Shown: in pieces, positions 18,662 through 27,417 of the stretch
Layout of the letters: each line of letters starts with the position of its first letter
Numbering within the stretch: the first letter of the stretch is position 1
DNA from: AWTP1-13 sp963775835
GTDB lineage: Bacteria > Pseudomonadota > Alphaproteobacteria > Rhizobiales > Hyphomicrobiaceae
Assembly: GCA_963775835.1 (NCBI GenBank)
Contig: CAVZKV010000013.1
Coordinates: forward strand, 186,001 to 250,000
Direction: 5' to 3'
Length of the DNA stretch: 64,000 nt
Translations under genes and position numbers: made by a program
Notes under the pieces: generated by a model
What the model was told of the DNA's origin: nothing
The model's database searches: none
What the model saw: only the letters and a program-made list of their open reading frames with translations

Positions 18662-19351
18662 TCACGCCAGGCGGGGATGCTGGGCGAGGGTGACCACCGG
18701 CGATTTGGCGATGATGATGGCCTGGATGAGGAACCCAGCCACGGCCGCCAACAGACAGGTCTTGACGCCAAAAAGGCCGCCAAGCAGCGCGCCACGGGCC
18801 GAACCGATGGGTCGCGCGCCATACGCCATGATGTTGATCGCGGACACGCGGCCGAGCAGGTCAGGTGGGGTTACGGTTTGTCGCAGCGTCGTTGTGCTGA
18901 TGACCCACAGAATCGGTCCGGCACCAAGCAGGAAGAAACCAAGACCGGCGAGGGGAGCCGTCGGCAGCCAAATCGTAAGCGCCATCAGCAGCGCGCCCAG
19001 TAGGCCCGCAAGTGGGCCGAGTGCAACGATGGTGCCAAAGGCGAGCTGGCGCAGCAGTCGAGGGGCGTACAAGGCCCCCACCACCATGCCAACGCCAAAC
19101 ATCGCGAGCGTGAGCCCCGTGCCGGTGGCCGACAAGCCGAGATTGCCGACCGCATGGGGCACGAAGGTCGCAAGGAGCATGAAAAATGCCGTGTTGAAGG
19201 CGAACTGCGTTACGAACACGGGGCGCAGCATCGGGTGAGCCAGGACGAAGACGGCACCGGCCTTGATATCCGCGAGGGGATGGCGCCGGGCTGCCGCGCG
19301 GGCTCCTGAATGCCGCTGAGGAGGACGGCGGCCAACGAGCCACCTCTCTTG
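18662..19351 (-). pseudogene. MFS transporter, N-terminally truncated
   Basis: The frame is open from a stop at 19352-19354. It gives a linker (HPLADIKAGAVFVLAHPML) and then the second six-helix half of an EntS-like major facilitator: NTAFFMLLATFVPHAVGNLG, TGTGLTLAMFGVGMVVGALY, GLLGALLMALTIWLP and TLRQTVTPPDLLGRVSAIN, with the last motif typical of DHA-type exporters. The first six helices are missing upstream, so a functional protein is unlikely. The longest in-frame start inside is the ATG at 19231. Confidence 0.7.
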
Positions 19352-19489
19352 CTATGACGAATGGCGCGTTGGCAGACCGACAGCAGCGGTCGAGATTTTT
19401 TGCCCCGCGCCTTGGCGGGACTCGTGTGCACGGGCCAGCCGGCCCGCGGGCGTTGCTGACCGCAGCTTGGCGGGCGCCGACGATACCCT

Positions 19490-20350
19490 TTACGGACTTA
19501 GGGCCGTCGCAATCCAGACCGAGGCCGGGAGCGGAACGGTTTCGCCTTTTTGGTAGGATGCGAGGGCCGTTCGGATCGAGTTTTGCACGCGTGCCACGAC
19601 CTCGGGCGGTTGGCCTTCAAGCGCGCGACTTACGGGCCCGATGTCGAGGGCGCCGGCGACCGCGGCATCGAGCCCCCGCCCGACGGCGAGGTCGAGCGAA
19701 AGATCGACACCCTTCAACGCAATCGAAGAAAAGCCGGCCTCGCTCAGGATCCGACGCACCCGCTCCTCGCGGGCAAACGAAAATGGTCCGGGGTCCTCAG
19801 GGCCGACCTCGGGCAGGCGCGGAACATGTTTGTAGGCTTCCTGCAGCGGCAGAAGCATCCATGGGTTCTGCCGCGGTTCCCGCCAGCTGGCAAATGCAAG
19901 CCGGCCGCCGGGTCGCAATGCCGTCCGCATATTCTGAAAAGACAGCGTGGGATCGGCGAAGAACATCACACCGAACCGGGAAAATATCAGATCGGCGCCG
20001 CCGGCCTCGAACGCGTGCACGGTGGCATCGGCAAGGACGAAGGCCAAGGGGAGGTCCGTGGGCGCGCGCTCGCGCGCGCGCGCCAGCATGGGCGCGGAGA
20101 TATCGACCCCCATGACCCGGCCCTGCGCGCCCACCCGTGCCGCGAGCTCGATCGTGCTTGCCCCACAGCCGCAGCCGATGTCGATGATGCGCTCCCCCGT
20201 GGTGATGCCGGCGCGCGTCAGTAGGAGCTCTTGAATTGGATTGAGAACGCGATCGAGCGTTTCCTGGCGATCGATCCAGCGGCGGCCCGCGGCCCCATTC
20301 CAATAGGCCGCCTGGTCTGCGTTTCGGTCATGCACACGCGGGTTGTCCAT
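19490..20350 (-). CDS. Class I SAM-dependent methyltransferase
   Basis: 286 residues. Motif I is RIIDIGCGCGASTIELA, followed by the acidic end of strand 2 (VMGVDISAPMLARARERA), ADATVHAFEAGGADLIFSRF and LRPGGRLAFASWREP. This is the Methyltransf_11/25 pattern of UbiE-like enzymes. The opening NADQAAYWNGAAGRRWIDRQ is typical of a subfamily often found in rhizobia. The methyl acceptor is unknown. Its neighbours are truncated genes and give no pathway clue. Confidence 0.9.
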   Translation of the reverse strand: MDNPRVHDRNADQAAYWNGAAGRRWIDRQETLDRVLNPIQELLLTRAGITTGERIIDIGCGCGASTIELAARVGAQGRVMGVDISAPMLARARERAPTDLPLAFVLADATVHAFEAGGADLIFSRFGVMFFADPTLSFQNMRTALRPGGRLAFASWREPRQNPWMLLPLQEAYKHVPRLPEVGPEDPGPFSFAREERVRRILSEAGFSSIALKGVDLSLDLAVGRGLDAAVAGALDIGPVSRALEGQPPEVVARVQNSIRTALASYQKGETVPLPASVWIATALSP

Positions 20351-20839
20351 GGCGGTCGAACTCCAAGAGCTGCGCTGCGGCGGCGAGGCCCGCCGCGACC
20401 CGCTGGCATGGGCTTGCGGCCAACGAGCGCGTGCCGTGCCGAGCGCGGCTGCGCCCGGCAGCGAAGTCTTACTCGCCGGGCAGGGTGGCTTAGTTTAGCC
20501 GAGCGCGGGCGTTCCTGCCTATGTGGTGGCCCAATTGTTTTCAGGGTTGGGCAAACTCGATCGCCACTTTCCGCTCGATCCTCTGGCCGCACGATCCTCA
20601 GGAACTGTCGGACCACCGCCGCGGGGCCTGGTTCAGGGACGCCGCGACGCGCATGTCGGCCTCGCAACCGCCGCCGCTGAGTTTCCGCACCTTGCTCGGC
20701 GCGACTTCGTGCAAATGACCCGCAATCAGGTGCGCAACCTGACCGAGGGGCGGATCAAGACTGTTAGCTACATTTGTCGCAGCTAGATGTCGTGCCCGAA
20801 GACCGCTTGCGCTGGGTTGTCGGGCCTTGAAGGTGTTGA
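20351..20839. other. Intergenic region
   Basis: No recognised gene. A plus-strand frame ending near 20786 has a protein-like tail (MTRNQVRNLTEGRIKTVSY), but nothing I can assign. Confidence 0.35.
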
Positions 20840-21352
20840 CCTGCCTGTCGACCGAGCCGGTTCGTCGGCGCCTTGACCTTCTTTTCTGCCGAACTCTTCA
20901 AGGCAAGGGCCGGAGTGGAAATCACCCATGTCGCCTACCGTGGCGGCGCGCAGGCCACCATGGCCGTCGTCGCGGGGCACGTTGAGCTGAGTTTTGCCAA
21001 CATGGCCGATGCCGTCGCTCAGCTGGAGGGAGGCAAACTCCGCGCCCTGGGTGTGACGACGGCAAGGCGTAGCCCCGCCGCACCGCAGGTGCCGACCTTG
21101 GCCGAGCAGGGGTTCACCGGTTACGCCACCAAGTCTTGGCACGCATTGTTCGGCCCAAACGGTACGCCGCCCTCGATCATCGCGCGGCTAGCCGGCCTTG
21201 CTGCCGACATGGCCAACGACCAGGACATTCAGAGGCGGATGGCGAATTTCGGGTCGATGGCTGTGGCCAATGATCCGCAGGCGTTCCGGCAAATGCTGCG
21301 TGAGGAGACCGCGCAGTGGAGCAATTTGGTCAAGGAAATCGGGCTCACGTAG
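20840..21352 (+). pseudogene. Bug/TctC-family tripartite tricarboxylate carrier binding protein, N-terminally truncated
   Basis: The C-terminal half of a Bug-family periplasmic binding protein: AELFKARAGVEITHVAYRGG, HVELSFANMADAVAQLEGGK, LRALGVTTARRSPAAPQVPT, LAEQGFTGYATKSWHALFGP and the terminal helix region ending LVKEIGLT. Normal members are about 320 residues with a signal peptide. Here only about 160 remain and there is no leader, so the protein cannot be exported. The frame opens after a stop at 20837-20839. Confidence 0.75.
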
Positions 21353-21384
21353 TGGGTCCGGTGGCCAGCCGAGGAGCCAAAACA

Positions 21385-22266
21385 ATGCCCGATGCCTCCG
21401 CAACTTACGTCTTCGGCGGCGATGCGGCCGAATTGGCGCGCCTCATCGTACAAGCGGCAGGCCTCGCGCCCCAAGCCCAATGGTTGCTCGACCAGATCCC
21501 GATCCGAGCCGGATGGCGCACCGCAGATATCGGCTGTGGCCCGATCGGCATTCTGGATCTGCTCTCCGAGCGCGTCGGTCCTCAGGGTCTCGTCGTTGGC
21601 CTTGAGCGCGAAGCGCGCTTTCTCGCCATGGCCTGCGCCGAAGCCAAACGTCGCGGGCTTGGCAACGTCAGGATCGTGGCCGGCGATGCCCTCAATCCCG
21701 ACCTGCAGGAGGGCCCGTTTGACTTTGTCCACGAGCGCCTGGTGCTGATGAACATCCCGCAAGCCCAGCAAAGAACGATGGTGTCGCAAATGCTGGCGCT
21801 GTTGAAGCCTGGCGGAAGCATTGCACTCCAGGATTATGATCGTGTCTCCTGCGTGTGTTACCCCGAACATCCATCCTGGGCGATTTTGTTCAAAGCCTAC
21901 GCCGACGCCTTCAGTGCCGGCGGTGGCAACGGCTCGACCGGGCGGGTGCTGCCGTGGTTATTGCGCTCGGCTGGCGCCCGCAACGTCAAAACCAAGATCC
22001 ATGCGAGCTTTGTCGATGTTGGCGACAGCCGGCGCACCCATCACCTCGGTCTGCTGGCGGTGATGGAGGACAAGATCCTCGCGCTCGGGCGCTTCGGCCG
22101 AACCGAGTTCGCCGAGCACAAGCAGGCACTGCTAGAGCACCTCGCGCATCCCGACACGCTGCTGATCGATCACTTGCTCGTGCAGGCGTGGGGTCAAGCC
22201 GGACGAGAAACGCAGAATCGATCTTTTCGCGCCAATCAGAGGGTGCGTGGTTTTGGGCGGGCGTAG
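21385..22266 (+). CDS. Class I SAM-dependent methyltransferase
   Basis: 293 residues from the ATG at 21385, which has GAGGAG eleven bases upstream; the longer frame to 21316 overlaps the preceding remnant. SAM-binding features are RTADIGCGPIGILDLLSERV, the acidic GLEREARFLAMA, VAGDALNPDLQEGPFDFVHE and LLKPGGSIALQDYD. It is not closely similar to the methyltransferase at 19490. The acceptor is unknown. Confidence 0.88.
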   Translation: MPDASATYVFGGDAAELARLIVQAAGLAPQAQWLLDQIPIRAGWRTADIGCGPIGILDLLSERVGPQGLVVGLEREARFLAMACAEAKRRGLGNVRIVAGDALNPDLQEGPFDFVHERLVLMNIPQAQQRTMVSQMLALLKPGGSIALQDYDRVSCVCYPEHPSWAILFKAYADAFSAGGGNGSTGRVLPWLLRSAGARNVKTKIHASFVDVGDSRRTHHLGLLAVMEDKILALGRFGRTEFAEHKQALLEHLAHPDTLLIDHLLVQAWGQAGRETQNRSFRANQRVRGFGRA

Positions 22267-22275
22267 TGCCGCCGC

Positions 22276-22614
22276 TTAGCGGTCGCGGCCATGGACATGC
22301 GCGGGGGGTGCCGTGGCTTCCACGGCTGTAAACTCGCTCAGGATACGGTAGGCGTGCTCGGCGCCGGCCGGCACCAGCCAGGAATCCCCGGGCTCAAGCA
22401 TCACGGTTTGCCCTTCGATCACCAGTTCGGCCTGTCCGCTGAGGACATAGCCGACCGTTTCATAGTCCCGCTTTGTTGCCGGTTTTTTCTGCGGCTTCTT
22501 CTTCTGCCACAGCCGCAGCGATACCCGTTTACCGGAAACCAGGTAGCTCTGATCCATCTCGCCATGCGGCGAGGCCTTGCTCTTGACCTTCTTGACGGTG
22601 GTGTCGGCAGACAT
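22276..22614 (-). CDS. Small cupin-domain protein
   Basis: 112 residues from the ATG at 22614, preceded by GAGGA. The single conserved beta barrel shows YETVGYVLSGQAELVIEGQT and LEPGDSWLVPAGAEHAYRIL, the two cupin motifs, with one clear metal-type His in the second. The N-terminal stretch is Lys-rich (KKVKSKASPHGEMDQSYLV). Such proteins bind metals or small ligands; the reaction is unknown. It is divergent from the cytochrome oxidase gene. Confidence 0.82.
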   Translation of the reverse strand: MSADTTVKKVKSKASPHGEMDQSYLVSGKRVSLRLWQKKKPQKKPATKRDYETVGYVLSGQAELVIEGQTVMLEPGDSWLVPAGAEHAYRILSEFTAVEATAPPAHVHGRDR

Positions 22615-23007
22615 TGGTTTGTCCTCATCTTTGAATGGGTGCTCGGTCGCGTGGAGCAACGCGGATGCTGGCGCAACGTCAGGAGGGGCGCGGCGTTCCC
22701 TTCCCCTTCCTAGCCCCGCGGACCTGTGCCGCGGCGCTTGGCTCGATGTGTCCTGTCGATGCGGCGCTGAACGAACGCCCGGGTAGGGGAACAACGCGGC
22801 GGTAGGCTTGTGCGTGGGCCGGCCTTAAGCGAAGCCGAAGCCGGGAGCTGCGGCAGATCCTCGCGGGGTGCGGTGCGTTCCGGGGATTCGTGCGGGACTT
22901 CTGAGTTGGGGCCAGTGCCAACCCTCTTGCTGCGACAATTCTTTCGGGGAACCCGGCCCTCGATCGGCGTTTTGCTGGCACAACCCAGGCGTGAGAAGGC
23001 GCGCACC
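22615..23007. other. Divergent intergenic region upstream of ctaD
   Basis: An open frame runs from 22810 into ctaD, but its translation has no oxidase character, so it is treated as leader. No subunit II gene is present. Confidence 0.4.
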
Positions 23008-24612
23008 ATGGCCTTGACGACGACCTCGATGGGACGGTTTCAGGACCGACCCTCCGGACTGATGCGCTGGCTAGAGTCCACCAACCACAAAGACATCGGC
23101 ACCATGTACCTGGCCTTTGCCGTGGTCGGTGGTCTGATCGGCGGTGTGCTCTCCATCATGATGCGCGTGGAACTGGAGCAGCCGGGGCTTCAGATCTTTG
23201 CCAACGGCCATGCCTACAACGTGATTGTCGCGGCGCACGGCTTGATCATGATTTTCTTTACGATCATGCCGGCGCTGATCGGCGGATTTGGCAACTGGTT
23301 CGTGCCATTGCTGATTGGGGCGCCGGATATGGCGTTTCCCCGCATGAACAATATTTCGTTTTGGCTGCTCCCGGCTTCCTTCGCATTGCTGCTCGGTTCG
23401 ATGCTGGTGGAGGGCCCGGCAACGATGTCGGGTGTGGGGGCGGGCTGGACCTTTTACGCGCCGCTCTCCACCAGCGGCCATCCGGGGCCGGCGCCCGACT
23501 TCGCCATTTTGGCCCTGCACGTGGCCGGCGCTTCTTCAATTCTCGGGGCAATCAACTTCATCACCACCATCTTCAACATGCGCGCGCCCGGCATGACGCT
23601 GCACAAGATGCCGCTCTTCGTTTGGAGCATCTTGGTGACGGCGTTTCTGCTGCTGTTGGCAATACCGGTCCTGGCCGGTGCCTTGACCATGCTGCTGACC
23701 GATCGCAATTTCGGCACCACCTTCTTCAATGCAGCTGGGGGCGGCGATCCGCTGCTTTATCAGCACCTGTTCTGGTTTTTCGGTCACCCCGAAGTCTACA
23801 TTCTCATCCTGCCGGGCTTTGGCATCGTCAGCCAAGTTATCTCGACGTTTTCGCGCAAGCCCATCTTCGGTTATCTCGGCATGGTGTACGCCATGGTGGC
23901 CATTGGTTTCATCGGCTTCATCGTTTGGGCGCACCACATGTATGTGTCCGGTATGGGTGTCGACGCACAAGCCTACTTTAGCTTCGCGACCATGGTCATC
24001 GCGGTGCCGACCGGTATTAAGGTGTTCTCCTGGATTGCCACCATGTGGGGCGGCTCCATCCAATTTCGCGTGCCGATGCTGTGGGCGCTGGGCTTTATCT
24101 TCTTGTTCACAATCGGCGGCGTGACCGGTGTGATGATCGCGAACGCCGGCGTCGATCGCGTATTGACGGACACCTACTATATTGTCGCGCACTTTCACTA
24201 TGTGATGTCATTGGGCGCGGTCTTCGCCATCTTCGCCGGCTGGTACTACTGGTTCCCAAAGATGAGCGGCTACCTGATGAACGAGACGCTCGGAAAACTG
24301 CACTTCTGGCTGACCTTCATCGGCGCCAACGTGCTGTTCTTCCCGCAACACTTTTTGGGGCTGGCAGGCATGCCGCGCCGCATTGCCGACTATCCCGATG
24401 CCTTTGCCTACTGGAATTGGTGGTCCTCAATCGGTGCCTATATTACCGCCGCCGGCACGCTGGTTTTCGTCCTCGCATTGATCGATGCCTATCTCGTTCG
24501 GCGTCAGGCCGCCGGGGACAATCCATGGGGCGTCGGCGCGACGACGCTGGAATGGAGGCTGCCGTCACCGCCGCCCTTCCACACCTTCGAAACTCTGCCA
24601 ACCGTTAGATAA
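23008..24612 (+). CDS. ctaD: Cytochrome c oxidase subunit I
   Basis: 534 residues and twelve hydrophobic segments. The haem-copper centre is complete: haem a/a3 and CuB ligands appear in HAYNVIVAAHGLIMIFF, FWFFGHPEVYILILPGFG (CuB His, the cross-linked Tyr and the proton-channel Glu of the A1 class), WAHHMYVSGM and VAHFHYVMSLGAVF. This is the catalytic subunit of an aa3-type oxidase reducing O2 to water in the inner membrane. The ATG at 23008 has GAGAAGG upstream and begins the usual N-terminus; the open frame upstream is ignored. Subunits II and III and the haem O synthase, which normally flank ctaD, are absent here. Confidence 0.96.
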   Translation: MALTTTSMGRFQDRPSGLMRWLESTNHKDIGTMYLAFAVVGGLIGGVLSIMMRVELEQPGLQIFANGHAYNVIVAAHGLIMIFFTIMPALIGGFGNWFVPLLIGAPDMAFPRMNNISFWLLPASFALLLGSMLVEGPATMSGVGAGWTFYAPLSTSGHPGPAPDFAILALHVAGASSILGAINFITTIFNMRAPGMTLHKMPLFVWSILVTAFLLLLAIPVLAGALTMLLTDRNFGTTFFNAAGGGDPLLYQHLFWFFGHPEVYILILPGFGIVSQVISTFSRKPIFGYLGMVYAMVAIGFIGFIVWAHHMYVSGMGVDAQAYFSFATMVIAVPTGIKVFSWIATMWGGSIQFRVPMLWALGFIFLFTIGGVTGVMIANAGVDRVLTDTYYIVAHFHYVMSLGAVFAIFAGWYYWFPKMSGYLMNETLGKLHFWLTFIGANVLFFPQHFLGLAGMPRRIADYPDAFAYWNWWSSIGAYITAAGTLVFVLALIDAYLVRRQAAGDNPWGVGATTLEWRLPSPPPFHTFETLPTVR

Positions 24613-24752
24613 TTTGGCGGGGCTCTCGAGCCGTCCGTGCAACCGCTGCCGCGGCGAACAGATTTCAGCGCGCCGCGGATGCCAGACGCGGTCCCTCGGC
24701 GCAAACGGCCCTCGGCGCAAATGGGGTGCGGGAGAGACGCCCGCAAAAACGA

Positions 24753-24780
24753 ACGGACCGATCAAGATTGATCGGTCCGT
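24753..24780. terminator. Bidirectional terminator hairpin
   Basis: A perfect 12-bp stem, ACGGACCGATCA / TGATCGGTCCGT, with the 4-nt loop AGAT. It lies between the convergent genes ctaD and the His-rich secreted protein. A-runs precede it at 24745-24749, which become T-runs for the minus-strand transcript. Confidence 0.8.
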
Positions 24781-24801
24781 CGTCTGAAAGCGAAGTTTCG
24801 C

Positions 24802-25068
24802 TCAGTAGCGATGATAGCGCCGATAATGCCGGTGGTGGCCATGACGCCCACCAATGTGCAGGTTGATGCTCGGGCCGTAACCGCCAACCCAACGGCAATG
24901 ACGGTGCCCGTAACTCCACCAGCAACGGCGATAGCCGACCTGTTCGGTGAGCGACGACGGTGTTGTAGCTTCAATTCCTTGCAGGCCGGAGGCGGGTGCC
25001 GCAAGCGCCGGCGCGGAGAGCGCACCGAAGGCGAGGACAACCGTGGCGAACGAGAGAGATTTCAACAT
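24802..25068 (-). CDS. His/Tyr/Arg-rich secreted protein
   Basis: 88 residues. Signal peptide MLKSLSFATVVLAFGALSAP ends at ALA. The mature tail is rich in His, Tyr, Arg and Gly (YRRCWWSYGHRHCRWVGGYG, ending HGHHRHYRRYHRY). AGGAG lies ten bases upstream of the ATG. Many rhizobia encode such small exported His-rich proteins; metal binding is plausible but unproven. It is convergent with ctaD across a strong terminator. Confidence 0.75.
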   Translation of the reverse strand: MLKSLSFATVVLAFGALSAPALAAPASGLQGIEATTPSSLTEQVGYRRCWWSYGHRHCRWVGGYGPSINLHIGGRHGHHRHYRRYHRY

Positions 25069-25818
25069 TGACGGATTGCTCCTTTGTCGTCTGGCATGAT
25101 CTAGTGTTCGCACCAACGTGCGAGGGATGCCTCTCGTTCCGTTGTCGCGGCGCGCTGATCGGGGAAAATCATCCGATGCGGTTCGGCGATCTCGGTTCCA
25201 ACTCGATCGCCCACCACGGGCCGCGCTTACACTCATTGTGAGGATTTTTGCGGTGCGGCGCACCCGTTGGTGCGCTTGCCAAACGCGCCGGTCTCGAGCG
25301 CGCTGCCAAGGTGGTGGGTTAAGGCGTTGAAAGGTCACTCTTCCTCGCGGGCGGCGGGCGTTGTCGCAAGCGCAGCCATCGCGCCAGCCCTGGCCACTGT
25401 GCAAGGCTTCTGGTGTCATTTGTTGCGCGTGCGTACGCCTCGAGGTCTAAGTTGCCCTTTTTGTCGATGCGCATTTGGTTTTTGTTTTTTGCAGGGTGAG
25501 ATGCCGCAGCTCGCCGCTGTTGGGGAGCGAGAGCCGGCGACGTCGCCGGCCGCTGTCCGCGTGCCCTGGGCAAGGAACTTTTTGCCCACGCTTATGGTTT
25601 GAACTTTTAAACGCACGCGATCCTGCCTGTGAGCCTGGTCGGGATTGGGCATCGCGTTACAAAGGGCTTAGACAGTCGCCGTATCGCGGCGACCGGTTGC
25701 TTATGCCGCCAAAGCTGCGCCAGCGCATGGTTCTGTACCAGGATCACGTGATCGAAGCCGGTCTGCGTGCCTCGTATTTGCCTACGTTCGTCCTCTAGGC
25801 ACGGCGGCTGGCAACTGG
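25069..25818. other. Gene-poor interval
   Basis: No supportable gene. A minus-strand fragment near 25470 (MRIDKKGNLDLEAYARATND) looks protein-like but leads nowhere recognisable. Confidence 0.4.
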
Positions 25819-26008
25819 ATGACGACAGCCGGTTTGCTCTTGGACCTCCTGGGGTTGGTTCAGTTAGAGATCAGTGGGTGTGTTCGACGGCATCATGGCC
25901 GCACTGATGATGGCCAGCGACGAAGAGCTGGCGCCATCTCATTTGGTGCGGCAAGTCATCGACGACTCAGATGAACCGAGTGGCGCCGCAAGGTACGTTG
26001 GTGGATAA
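25819..26008 (+). pseudogene. Small membrane-anchored protein, probably frameshifted
   Basis: The ATG at 25819 gives MTTAGLLLDLLGLVQLEISG. One frame over, near 25878, the sequence continues VFDGIMAALMMASDEELAPS, HLVRQVIDDSDEP up to a TAA at 26006. Together these resemble a short rhizobial protein with one N-terminal helix and a VTREIIDNPD-like tail that I recall from that order. The match is from memory and the gene is broken, so this is tentative. Confidence 0.35.
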
Positions 26009-26378
26009 TGTCTGGACCCAAGACGGGAGTTAAACTGATTGCCGCGGGTTGCATCCTCCAGCTTGTTACCACCTGGCTCTGACGATTTCCTTGGCTGCCC
26101 ACTACCGATGGTGGCCCCGAGGTTTCGCCTTCGTTTTTTGAATAGAGTTGTTCTCGCCGCGTAGGCGTCACGTGGCCGGTGCCATCTCATTCAGGGCAGC
26201 CTCACAACTGACATAACCGGCCGAAATCTTCCGCCCCGCACGCCTACGAGCCATTAGATGTTCGTGAAGGTGCTCCAATTCGACAAATGTCGGCCGCCCC
26301 CTGGGCATCGCCGACTTTGAAAAGGCGTCCCGCCAGTTGGAGCAAGTCGGGTACTATATCAGCATCGAGCGCGACGGG
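26009..26378. other. Intergenic region
   Basis: A short plus-strand segment (GIADFEKASRQLEQVGYY) looks protein-like but has no start, domain or ribosome binding site. Confidence 0.35.
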
Positions 26379-26645
26379 TTAGCCGCTAGCGCCTGCTCGC
26401 TTTCTGATGCGCAGCGGCGCGTCCGGAGCGCATTTGCGGGGCACGCCCTTGCGCCGCAACAGACTGCGCGCGCGATAGAGCTCACGCAGGATGTCGCGCA
26501 TGACTTCCAACGCCTTTTCCGCCGAGCGGGTATCATTACCCGAGGCGCCTAGCCGGTCGATAAATATGTGTTGGCCCGCCAGGCGCCGCTCGGCATCGTT
26601 GACCTGACTGCTATTACGGCTGAATTGCTCGTCGTGCCTGGTCAT
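26379..26645 (-). CDS. Small hypothetical protein, charged helical
   Basis: 88 residues from the ATG at 26645. The core NDAERRLAGQHIFIDRLGAS and TRSAEKALEVMRDILRELYR is predicted helical and resembles small rhizobial proteins with a repeated ERH(I)A...Q..I..L pattern, often found near stress genes. There is no signal peptide or membrane segment, and the C-terminus is basic. It is the downstream neighbour of the DUF6894 gene, 38 bp away on the same strand, so an operon is likely. Function unknown. Confidence 0.6.
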   Translation of the reverse strand: MTRHDEQFSRNSSQVNDAERRLAGQHIFIDRLGASGNDTRSAEKALEVMRDILRELYRARSLLRRKGVPRKCAPDAPLRIRKRAGASG

Positions 26646-26683
26646 CACTCGCCCCCTCAGTCCCAAGCACCACCTTTCGCTTC

Positions 26684-26944
26684 CTAGAACGGGAATTCAA
26701 AAAGGGTCTGCCAGTTATCGTCGGCAACGATTATCCTCCCGCGGCTGGCGGACTGCCCGTTCAAGAATTCCCCATTCAAGGGTCCCCCGTTCAACGATCC
26801 CCCGTTCAAAAATTCCCTATTCACAACCTGTTGCGCGCGTTGTGCTGCCTCTACTTCAGCGTCCACAGTGCCAGCCAGTTCGATGCCTTCCTGGTCGAGT
26901 ACGGTCATTTGGCCACGTCTGACGTGGAAGTAGTAGTGAGGCAT
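26684..26944 (-). CDS. DUF6894-like protein with a five-residue repeat insertion
   Basis: 86 residues. The N-terminal MPHYYFHVRRGQMTVLDQEG, then ELAGTVDAEVEAAQRAQQVV and the C-terminal strand RGRIIVADDNWQTLFEFPF match DUF6894, a small family very common in Bradyrhizobium and Methylobacterium. Between the helix and the last strands lies a repeat of the form EFLNG/GSLNG/GPLNG/EFLNG encoded by 15-bp units. The fold normally has only a short loop there. The ATG at 26944 starts the conserved strand; the longer frame upstream is leader. Confidence 0.75.
   Translation of the reverse strand: MPHYYFHVRRGQMTVLDQEGIELAGTVDAEVEAAQRAQQVVNREFLNGGSLNGGPLNGEFLNGQSASRGRIIVADDNWQTLFEFPF
26756..26830. repeat. 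15-bp in-frame tandem repeat inside the DUF6894 gene
   Basis: Five units of 15 bp: CCCGTTCAAGAATTC, CCCATTCAAGGGTCC, CCCGTTCAACGATCC, CCCGTTCAAAAATTC and a degenerate CCTATTCACAACCTG. The CCCRTTCAA core is kept in the first four. On the coding strand each adds five residues centred on LNG, so changes in copy number would not shift the frame. Confidence 0.88.
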
Positions 26945-27004
26945 AGCAAGCCTCCGCGCCATGTTTCCGATATGAGGGATGGAGAGCGCCCATGACGGCG
27001 CGGC

Positions 27005-27027
27005 GCGGCACCTTGATTTGGTGCCGC
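27005..27027. other. Hairpin in the leader of the DUF6894 gene
   Basis: A perfect 8-bp stem, GCGGCACC / GGTGCCGC, around TTGATTT, lies 60 bp upstream of the ATG at 26944. A palindrome-like GTACCGTATCGTAC follows at 27037-27050. It could be a leader structure or operator; there is no T-run. Confidence 0.35.
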
Positions 27028-27168
27028 ATGCCTCATGTACCGTATCGTACAGTATCTGAAAGAATTGTCCAAAACCGCACAAAGTCCCCATGTTTTGGGG
27101 CGCAGACATGCCGATTTGTCAGCTAAGCCTTCAGGGACTGATCACGCCGCGTACAGAAATCCAGCGCG

Positions 27169-27417
27169 TCAACAAGTTTGCGTTGGAGGAGGTGGTACCC
27201 GTCCGGGCTCGAAGTGATGGAAGCCGATCATCCTCGCCTGGCGCACAGCGTATCGCAAATACGGGGTGTCCCATTGTGGTGGAAGCGAATGTGTGTTGAT
27301 CGTCTCCACGAGCAGCCAAACTGTTGATGAAGTGACGGGTGGGATGTTGCGACCGGTCACGTCCATTGTGAGCGCGCGGTTGCCTGTTCCTTCGTCGCGG
27401 AAAAGATAGATGAGCAC
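27169..27417 (-). CDS. Small conserved hypothetical protein
   Basis: 82 residues from a GTG at 27417. VLIYLFRDEGTGNRALTMDV, TGRNIPPVTSSTVWLLVETI and DTPYLRYAVRQARMIGFHHF resemble a short rhizobial family I recall with the pattern YLFRDE.TG..A...D.TG.NIPP.T....W. The similarity is from memory. The start is uncertain, with only a weak GGGGAC upstream. No membrane segment or signal. Function unknown. Confidence 0.5.
   Translation of the reverse strand: MLIYLFRDEGTGNRALTMDVTGRNIPPVTSSTVWLLVETINTHSLPPQWDTPYLRYAVRQARMIGFHHFEPGRVPPPPTQTC

Noticed and set aside
24753..24780. ATCAA/TTGAT arms as an Fnr/Anr-type box
   Set aside because: They are part of a 12-bp terminator stem between convergent genes; there is no promoter to regulate.
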